Under the pieces are notes generated by a model that did not search any database, was not told where the DNA came from, and saw only the letters and a list, made by a program, of their open reading frames with translations. 64,000 nt of DNA from Amanita rubescens (taxonomy: Eukaryota > Basidiomycota > Agaricomycetes > Agaricales > Amanitaceae), in assembly GCA_015039365.1 (NCBI GenBank), contig WION01000279.1, positions 1 through 64,000 on the forward strand. The letters are read 5' to 3'. The position numbers and the translations under genes are program-made. Below are positions 56,716 to 64,000 of the stretch, one piece after another (the stretch's first letter is position 1; the number at the start of each line of letters is the position of its first letter).

Positions 56716-58128
56716 CTATCTGTCGCGTCGATACTGAGCCCGTAAGTCCACCATTCTTCGCCTACCACTTCCGACTCCTCCCAGTATGTCAAAGGACACG
56801 CCAAGCTCTTCCAGCTGCTCCCACTCATCTGCCTCCCACTGCGGAACATACTCATCGCATTCCAACTCCTCTGCCCCGCTCGCTCGAAATGCTTCCACCA
56901 CCGTAGACGCATGCAATGGAAAGTCGCAGTACAACAAAACAAGCCTCTTGAGCGGTAGACTCGGTTCACGCGCAAACTTCTCCAGTAACTCGACATCGAA
57001 ACCACTCCACTCGGCATCATATATCCCATGCAACGCAATGCACTCCAGCATTGGAAACGGCGGCCCCCTCTCATCCTCTCCAAACATAATCCAATCCCAC
57101 GCATTTCGTGATAAATATGCCTTCGTGACTGCAAACCGACGTACGCTCCGACACCGAGATGCAAAAAGCCTCAATGCTTCGTACGTCGTTGTTGTATCCT
57201 CATCTTCCCATTCGTCGTCAAGCCATTTGCCTTTTTCATATAATGGCTCACGCGAGCCATCTAAATGCAAATCTTCGACCATAGGGGCCGTGATGCACCC
57301 AATCAAGTCGCACGCAATCCCAGGAACCGATACTGCCAGATGCCTCAGCCGCGGCAATCGAATATCAAACGAAATCTCCGATCTTAGTCGTCCCTTGACC
57401 GGTCCAAAATCTCGCGTCAAATCGTGCCAGTTCTGCTGAAGGTGGTGCTTCATCCATAACGACTCCAGCTGGGGCGTACAATTGAGAAGCGGCGCGATAA
57501 GTACAACATAAGGATATTCACATTCGTCCTCGCGTGATCCGTCGAGAACGAGGGTACTCAGGTGGGAGAAGGACGCAGAGAGGGGCAACATCGGCACGCA
57601 GTCGTGAAAGGTGTTTATGTGGAGCTTTCGCAAATTGGGAAATATGGTAGTGGCGTCTGCGAGTACCATATCCAGTTGTGGCCATTCGGGATACAACATC
57701 AAATTCGACTCGCTCTCTGTCAAGATAGAAAGCACCTCGAGCGCTTGTAACACCTCCCTGTTCGGAAAGACATCACAGACAACACCGCCTGCCAAGAAGG
57801 ATGTATGAGCGGCGAGGGCGAATTCGCGAATTTGAGCATTGTACTCTGCCAACAGCTTGCACAGTGCCGAAACTTCGTCCGTGGGCTCTGTAACGAGTCC
57901 TATGCAGACAGTAAGCATTGCACCCTTGGTACGCAAGATCTGGGCTCGAAGGAAATCGGGTCTGTCAATGGTGAATTGGCGAGGACAGAGAATGACAGTT
58001 GTCCAAAGTGATGGGATGGAATGCGTAACTGCAGCAAATGTTTTGCAAGTTTCTGAAATGGCCAGATTGTCGCATTGGCACACGATTTCGGTCAGGACCT
58101 CAGTGGGTAGGTCGGAGATGATATTCAT
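56716..58128 (-). CDS. F-box protein, intronless
   Basis: A single 470-codon frame. The first 45 residues form the F-box (MNIISDLPTEVLTEIVCQC, ETCKTFAAVTHSIPSLWTTV), which docks to Skp1 of SCF ubiquitin ligases. The rest is a leucine-rich, LRR-like scaffold: FPNLRKLHINTF, FSHLSTLVLDGS, TPQLESLWM, LPRLRHLAVSV, MLECIALHG, LKRLVLLYCDFPLHAS. This is the usual Agaricomycete F-box/LRR architecture for substrate capture; the target is unknown. Lack of introns in an intron-rich neighbourhood is common for this family. Start taken at 58128 because the F-box begins five residues later. Intact, unlike the F-box fragment at 24.5 kb. Confidence 0.9.
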   Translation of the reverse strand: MNIISDLPTEVLTEIVCQCDNLAISETCKTFAAVTHSIPSLWTTVILCPRQFTIDRPDFLRAQILRTKGAMLTVCIGLVTEPTDEVSALCKLLAEYNAQIREFALAAHTSFLAGGVVCDVFPNREVLQALEVLSILTESESNLMLYPEWPQLDMVLADATTIFPNLRKLHINTFHDCVPMLPLSASFSHLSTLVLDGSREDECEYPYVVLIAPLLNCTPQLESLWMKHHLQQNWHDLTRDFGPVKGRLRSEISFDIRLPRLRHLAVSVPGIACDLIGCITAPMVEDLHLDGSREPLYEKGKWLDDEWEDEDTTTTYEALRLFASRCRSVRRFAVTKAYLSRNAWDWIMFGEDERGPPFPMLECIALHGIYDAEWSGFDVELLEKFAREPSLPLKRLVLLYCDFPLHASTVVEAFRASGAEELECDEYVPQWEADEWEQLEELGVSFDILGGVGSGRRRMVDLRAQYRRDR

Positions 58129-59374
58129 GGTGTGAGATTACGTAATAGGCGTCAAACCGCTGCTATTGGACTCCGCCATCACCGCGTATCATCCGGTAAC
58201 CGGTTCTAACTTCTTGCACCTTTGTAACGTATCTTGAGCAAAAAAAAAAGCAACGACAAAAGCACCACTTACCACACTCCTCGACTGTCCCGCCTTTTCA
58301 ACGTCCAATGCAACTGCGCGGGATCCTTCTCGTCGTCGCCATCTCCTTCGCACTCGTCGCCAACTCGATCTTCACACCCTCTTCCATCCCTCTATAAACC
58401 CGCTCGGTACTTTCAATATACTTACCGCTCGCAAGCACTGTTAACTGTGAGAAAGGTGGACCCCATGGTAGCGACAACGGACGCAACTAGATTCACGCAG
58501 ATTGTACTTTTGCTACGCGCGCAATCCTAAGTGGCCCTGCCACATTACCGCTCATGTCTCTTTCGCCAGTGGCACGAGCGCCTCTCCGCTACCCTACTCT
58601 ACTGCCGTATCCCCGGGCCGTCAACGCTGACTAGGATTTCCGGGAACCACGATCAGCACCACCTTCGAGATAATCGCTTCGTCCCGGTACAAAGGAAAGT
58701 TCATTGGCCCCAGAAATCGTCATGACCGAGTCTTCGACAATCCCTCATCATTTCAGTGGCTGTACAACATGTGCTGACTGGGCGGTCAAACGAACAACAG
58801 CGTTGTCAGTGGCGATCAAAATAATTCGGAGTCCAAGTCGCAAACAATTGACGCGGAAGGCTTGCCCTAATTTAGACTTTCGCCGCCAAATTGCTTTAGG
58901 AAGTCGGGCCATTTTTACTGTCCGCCCGTCGCTCTTTCCAAGTTTGGCAGTAAGTAACTTACACTATAAGACTCAGTCTCCCGCATCACAACTCTATTGT
59001 CCTTAGGCAGTGCTATCATTCACAGACGTGCGCCTCAAACGCATTAGGATTTCGGCGACGCTGCAGCCGTACTAGGACCTTGAGGCGTTTTTGGTAGTAA
59101 GGAGTCTTACATGACGAAATCTATATGAATTCAATTTCTTTTACAGGTAATGCTATGTGCATCCTCAGTGCTATAACATGATTTATACCAAATTTCACAC
59201 TTCATTTTCCATTATATTTCTTGCGTCACGCATTGGTTTGACTCTTCACCCTCGTCGCAGCAGAATCATAACTGTTAACTGGCGTACTATGGCATCGCCG
59301 CAACTCAGAAGGCTGTGGGGTCATACAGGTATATAAGGCGAGAAAATATCGTTCAATTCCTCAGTACCAGCGAA
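58129..59374. other. Intergenic between divergent genes
   Basis: Divergent promoter region for the F-box gene and the dsRBD gene. Frames at 58,234-58,530 and 58,704-59,006 have no domain and are not called. Confidence 0.45.
59330..59337 (+). promoter_or_regulatory. TATA box of the dsRBD gene
   Basis: TATATAAG, 45 bp before the ATG at 59375, closer than usual, so the 5' leader would be short. Supports the small gene as a real transcription unit. Confidence 0.5.
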
Positions 59375-59792
59375 ATGAACACCAACCTCTGTAAGGGTGC
59401 TTTCCCAACTGTCCATGTTGTACTAAACTAACGCCAACACAGCCTATTCCCAGAACCTCCTTATTTGGACCAGAATCAAGAGACTGCCAGCTCCCGAATA
59501 TCGTTGCGTGTGGGACGGCAAACTGCACCGCCATCATGTTACTGTCTACAGTACGTAGTACCTCTGAGAAAATCGATTGCACCGTAAACTGACTGGTATG
59601 CGTCAGTTCAGGGCGAGCCTTTCGGCGAGGCGATGGATGAATCTAAGGAGACAGCCCAAGAGGATGCCGCCTTCCAGGCTTTAGTACGTTTTCGGTGAAA
59701 TCAGTGCCGAGAGAGTTTTATTAATATGATCAATGCAGTTCAATCCAGAGCTTGCAACCGGGTTCAAGTTACTGTACACCGGCGTCCCGTGA
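59375..59792 (+). CDS. Stand-alone double-stranded-RNA-binding-domain protein, 84 residues
   Basis: Four exons (59375-59390, 59443-59550, 59607-59683, 59739-59792) add to exactly 255 nt. Almost the whole protein is one dsRBD: helix 1 NLLIWTRIKRL, first strand region PEYRCVWDGKLHRHHVTVYI, QGEPFGEAMDES, and the C-terminal helix KETAQEDAAFQAL. The dsRBD pattern (G, then H, V.V, then GxGxSKxxAxxxAAxxAL) is matched with E/A variants: the usual KKxAK becomes KETAQ, so one of the two RNA-backbone lysines is kept and one replaced. No other domain and no signal peptide, so it is probably a cytoplasmic or nuclear dsRNA binder. It is the second RNA-silencing-type gene of the window after Argonaute. Intron borders are canonical. 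Confidence 0.85.
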
Positions 59793-60876
59793 CTGTAGCA
59801 ATCTACTAACTTTGTCCGAGTCTTTGAATTGTACTATAGTTGTATGCAGATTTGAATATATTGATTAGTCGTTATTGTAATCCCAGGACAGCGAACTCGA
59901 GTGGCGCGCTTTATAAGTTTTCGCCACCGACACATTACAGAACCTTGTTGGTGCTTCGCGTGCCTCTCGCCAGCACTGTGTGATAGTACGCTGTAGTAAT
60001 GTGAGTGGCGACATTTCTCAAATTGTGATGTGTGATGTCACATTACACAGGTCAATTTGCTACTGCGCCCACCCCGCTGCCTGCACCCAATGTATTATAT
60101 TTATTGTACAATACATTTTGTGTCAAATACAATGTAACTACACCATGTAGACAAGAGGCGCGTCGAAATTCGACGTGCGTGATGTCACTGATGTGCTACA
60201 TCACGCTAAACCCTCGGCTATCACGGACCTGGTGATGAACTCGCGCACTAGGGTAGGATCATGTCCAGACTCCTTCCCAGTCTCGTCTGGGGGGTTGGAC
60301 GTCTTATAACGCATAACGGCTCGTACCCGAAAGATCCTATGTAGTATCTCAGTCTCTCACAAAAATCAGCAAAAATTGCCTTGAATTTTTTAAAAGCCTC
60401 TGCGGTTTTGGTTATCTGCTAGTTTTCCAACATCTTATTTTTTTTTGGCTAACTGGTGTCTGGCACCGCTAACCCTTGATATATTTAATACAATATCGTA
60501 TCAAATGACAAGGTTTAGGAATCCTGGATGATATACGAGCCTCCACGGGAAGCGTATGAATAAAGGAGTGTTGGCAGCGGACGCCATCCACTTTGTGCAG
60601 ATCCTCACGACGCCATAACATCGCACTAGACGTAAGACCGACATTCATTCCCAAATGTTTACGACTTGACGAATAATCCAACAACTGTTAGAGTCTGAAT
60701 ATGGGTAAAGGTCTCGGTGTAATCTCCAGCCAAGGTAGCCAGGCGAGTTCATACTAAGTGATAGTCAAATAATCGAATTTTCGGTCATGTCCAATGAATG
60801 ATGGAACCCTAACAAATGCTAAGAACAGCTTTATCTTACACTTGTACAATACAAAATATGTGCAGGAATAAATAAC
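59793..60876. other. Intergenic, no supported gene
   Basis: Contains a TGATGT/ACATCA-rich patch at 60,025-60,060 and 60,180-60,205 and T-rich tracts. No frame with a domain. A minus frame at 60,469-60,684 is not convincing. Confidence 0.45.
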
Positions 60877-62955
60877 TTAGGACAGATTATTAATTAGTCT
60901 TGTCAAATCTTTATTTCTCGGAACAAGTGTACACTTGAAAGGTGATGGTTGACTGAAACGTTCAGGATCAAGATGACGTTCGACTCCCAATGCTTGGGAT
61001 ACTCACAGTACGATAATGTGTTCGAATTTTCCAGGAACGTCAATTACATTCCCATTCTTGTCAACCGATTTTGTAATATTGAAAGTCGAAAGTAACGAAG
61101 CAGTGCAAATGAATGTCATAGCGAAGCCGATATTAATGCCGGGACATTGCCTGTGAGTGTCATTATGCATAACTTAATCGAGCAGGGACGAGACGAATGC
61201 TTACCTTCGACCGAAGCCAAACGCGACGTCGAAGGGATTAAGAACGGTGGGATCGAGCTCGCCCTCCGCCGTCAAGAATCGCTCGGGCTTGAACACCATA
61301 GGCTCCTTGAAGTGTTCTTCGCTGTGTAAAATGGCCCTTTGAAGCGATTACCGTCAATATTTAGAGCATGCACGACTGATCAAGACCCACCATGCATTAC
61401 CGAAGACCATGGATCCTTTTGGTATACGCCATCCATTATACTCGTCGTCCTCAGTTAGACTGTGAGGGACAGCTACAGAACATGCATGAGTGCAATTCGT
61501 GAGGTGAGTACAGTTATAACTTACCAATCGGCGTCGTTGGATTCCACCGTACCGCCTCCTTGATCGTTGCGACCAAGTACGGAAGGGAATCCAGGTGCTC
61601 GAAGTCGGGGAGTCGGCCTTGTCCAACGACGCGGTCCAACTCTTCTTGAATCTTCCTTTGTACTTCTGGGAAGAGGACCATGGCAAGCGTGAATGTCAAT
61701 ATTAGTGATGACGTCGTGTGGGCGGCAGCTAACAAAAAGGCACGCTTCAGGAAAGACGTTCAGCTAGGGGAACAGATAACTTACCGGTGAAGGTTGTTGC
61801 CGCGACCTCTTTCACATACTCCACATGCTGGGCAGAGAATTTTGATCCATCGCTATTCTCCAAGAAATAGGCAGTGAACGATGGTTTCGCAATACCCTCT
61901 TCCTAATAGACATCAGTATCTGTACCTACAATAATGGATTACGAGGGACTTACAATCTCCTTCTGAGCTGCAATGAAGGGAGCAGTCATAAAGTCCAACA
62001 TCCACTCACGCCAAATCGCCGCTTGCTTCTGGAAGCCAGTCCCGGGCATGAATGACGGCATGTGTTTCAAGAAAGGAAGAACGTCGACCAAAAAGGCACC
62101 AGGAGTCGCAGCTCTAGCATATCCGTCAAGAGCTCTTTCCGCACGCTGGACATGCGGATCGTCATGAGGCAAGACTTCGATTCCGTAAGCAAGTTGAATG
62201 GCCATGGCCGACACGACACTTTGACATTTGGTAAGCGGCGTCCTACGATCCCAAGAGATGAAATGGACGTACTGTGTAATGTGATGTGAGATATCCTCGG
62301 GGGCGTCAAGTGATTTGTGCAGAAGAGAGTGTGCTTGCTGGAGAAGCACCGGATGGAAGTTGCTTGTCTTGGACGGGTGGAAGTATTGCGTAAACATTTT
62401 ACGTTGATCTTTCCACTTCTGGTTGTACGGTTGAATGAGAAATTGCCAATCCCATCCTACTCTTCAGAAAGGTTAGAAACGATATCATACACTCCGCAAG
62501 GTGGTACTCACAGTTCTCCCGCCATGACAAACCGTGGCCTATCCGTGAAGTTTAGTGGACGACTCGCGAGCCAATAGGGACCACAATACCTGCTAGAATA
62601 GAGGGAGGATCGCTTTTCAAACAATTCCTTGCAGATCTTCAGCGAGTTGATGATTACAAGCGATGTTCCCGTGAGGGGAATTTCAACATGGATCACATCG
62701 CTTCCTACCAGAAATGGTAAGCATCGAGTCGCTTAGTAGTGGAGGCAAAGACGACGTACTATACTTTTCCGACCACTCAGCCCATGTTTCCCAAAGTGGA
62801 GCTCCAGGACCAGGAAGCTCAAGTAAGTGTCCAATGAGAGGAAGCTTGGGAGGCCCGGGAGGAAGTGGCAACCGTGAACGTCGTCGCTGATGGTAGCCCG
62901 CATACCAAAGAAGAGCAACGACTCCGAGGCCCAGACAAATATCGCGCGCCGACAT
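60877..62955 (-). CDS. Cytochrome P450 monooxygenase
   Basis: ER-anchored heme monooxygenase. The N-terminus has a membrane anchor (ICLGLGVVALLWYAGY), a basic RRRSR stop-transfer and the Pro-rich hinge LPLPPGPPKLPLIG. Further on are the C-helix WKDQRKMF, an I-helix read as FTAAAHTTSSLI, the ExxR of the K-helix in IKEAVRWNP, a PERF motif (FKPERFLTAEGE) and the heme loop FGFGRRQCPG, whose FGFGRR and QCPG halves are in separate exons. The last exon ends PFKCTLVPRN and the stop at 60877-60879. About ten exons, no frame break. The I-helix lacks the usual acid before Thr and has His instead. Fits the Agaricomycete P450 expansions used in xenobiotic or secondary metabolism; substrate unknown. Confidence 0.92.
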
Positions 62956-63694
62956 GAGGAAGCAAAGTTACGCCAGGTAGCGGGAAGGCTTAGACGAACG
63001 AAAACGAAGATTGAAACACGCTCTATATAGGGATTCACTGGGATAGGCTCCCTGATTCTCCTGGAACGCTTTCTTTCGTTCACGGCCTACGTTATTGTTA
63101 TAATTATGAGTTGCCAAACCCTGGACCAGCCATACCATATGAAACCCGAAAGGAGCGAGCGTGGATTTTTTTCATTTGCCGGCAATGGAAAAGGAAAGCA
63201 CATGGAGGAGTGTCGATGATCGCGAATATTGCGGAGACAATAGAGACAAAAAGAAGTTTAACAACCGCCGTCAGGCACGTGAAGTCGAATGCGAATAACT
63301 CCGGATGGACATCATGCTAATTGTCTAGATAAATTGTGTCACAAGACCTTGTTAGCGTCGTTGACCCTTCGTTGAAGGCGTCATATATGATGGATTGGAA
63401 TTTGAAAATGTAGGGTATCCTGTCGCAGACAATAACTAACCTTGGGCCGTGCGTAAACGGACCGGAACGGCTGATATTGATAAAACCGGCCGGACCTTTC
63501 GCCGATTCGTTGAAACGTGCGCTAAAATCGGTTGTACGTATCTCTTGACCATATTGCACATTACCTATATCCAACACTAATCAATACTACAGTACATCCT
63601 ACCTATAATCCAAAGCAATGAAATAACAACAGCGGCGGATAAAACATATCCCATCGTCTCATTTGTGGTATTCACATCCAACAATAGGGCGTTC
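62956..63694. other. Intergenic, P450 promoter side
   Basis: Holds the P450 promoter. A minus frame at 63,317-63,577 (87 codons) has no domain and no splice partners and is not called. Confidence 0.45.
63024..63029 (-). promoter_or_regulatory. TATA-like element of the P450 gene
   Basis: Minus-strand CCCTATATAGAGC, about 70 bp before the P450 start codon, a usual TATA distance. Confidence 0.45.
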
Positions 63695-64000
63695 TCAGCG
63701 GAGTCCGGCTCTCGCGCTGCTTACGCCCATCCGAGGCGCCGGCATAGCATTGCTGCTAGGGCCACCATAACTGTTTGAACGGCCCAGGCTGGAGCCGTAG
63801 CCTCCCATGCCGCCCATTCCTCCGAAACCCATGCCGCCCATACCTCCGAAACCCATGCCTCCAACGCCCGTTCCTCCGAACGTGCTCATGCCCATCATTC
63901 CGAACATTGGAAACATGGGCTCTTCCCGTTCTTCTTCCATGGCACGGCATTCTGCCAATAATTGCCTCAACTCGCTCATGCGGCCACCTCCCGGTCCTTG
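63695..64000 (-). CDS. C-terminal end of a Gly/Met-rich protein, cut by the window edge
   Basis: The frame is open from the window edge (QGPGGGR) through MSELRQLLAECRAMEEER to a stop at 63695. The end is built from GFGGMGGM-type units, then SSLGRSNSYGG and a basic SSARAGLR end. The Met at 63979 may be an internal residue, since the frame continues upstream. Gly/Met/Phe-rich low-complexity tails of this kind occur in RNA-binding or condensate-forming proteins and in some chaperones. Family not recognised; the real gene lies mostly to the right of the window. Confidence 0.6.
   Translation of the reverse strand, partial: QGPGGGRMSELRQLLAECRAMEEEREEPMFPMFGMMGMSTFGGTGVGGMGFGGMGGMGFGGMGGMGGYGSSLGRSNSYGGPSSNAMPAPRMGVSSARAGLR

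Noticed and set aside
56786..57439. Plus-strand Ser-rich frame of 217 codons
   Set aside because: Antisense to the F-box gene, whose F-box and leucine-rich pattern are clear.
63317..63577. Minus-strand 87-codon gene near the P450 promoter
   Set aside because: No domain, no splice partners, no signal peptide.

Overview
The window is nuclear DNA of a filamentous basidiomycete, most likely an Agaricomycete. The evidence is the very dense short introns (about 45-60 nt, GT-AG with occasional GC-AG), TTAGGG-type telomeric motifs, and several families expanded mainly in mushrooms and their relatives: DUF6534 membrane proteins, HNH_2-type HNH proteins, NACHT-ankyrin NLRs, AIG1-like GTPases, and a P450 with intron-split motifs. 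The species cannot be fixed from sequence alone; all family calls come from motifs read by eye after hand splicing.

Layout. 0.5-6.8 kb: an OXLD1-like mitochondrial protein, a complete 15-exon Argonaute with a DEDD slicer tetrad, and galactokinase GAL1. 6.8-15 kb: repeat-rich, gene-poor DNA with a duplicated 68-bp telomere-motif repeat, a tRNA-like pseudogene, a 20-bp minisatellite, a 305-bp MITE-like element, an HNH protein and a degenerate tandem array. 15.2-20.1 kb: a prodomain-less metacaspase, a prenylated UBL3-like protein and a small proline-rich secreted protein. 20-32.5 kb: gene-poor, with a DUF6534 membrane protein, an AIG1-like GTPase and decayed fragments. 32.5-46.6 kb: a SUR2-type sphinganine C4-hydroxylase, a secreted heptad-repeat protein, an orphan membrane protein, a disordered nuclear protein and a MUP1-like methionine permease. 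46.7-56.3 kb: decayed coding sequence, a short-chain dehydrogenase with a remnant of a tandem sister copy, and a visibly AT-richer NACHT-ankyrin NLR with many frame breaks. 56.7-64 kb: an F-box protein, an 84-residue stand-alone dsRNA-binding-domain protein, a cytochrome P450 and the edge of a Gly/Met-rich gene.

How the genes fit together. Housekeeping metabolism (GAL1, SUR2, MUP1, OXLD1) is interleaved with genes of self/non-self type: Argonaute and a mini dsRBD protein (RNA silencing), metacaspase, NLR and AIG1-like GTPase (cell-death type surveillance). There are no operons, so a shared role is inference. The two most notable general observations are microexons of 3, 8 and 8 nt in three unrelated genes, and frame breaks that are almost all single-base insertions, confined to four genes (metacaspase, HNH, SDR, NLR).
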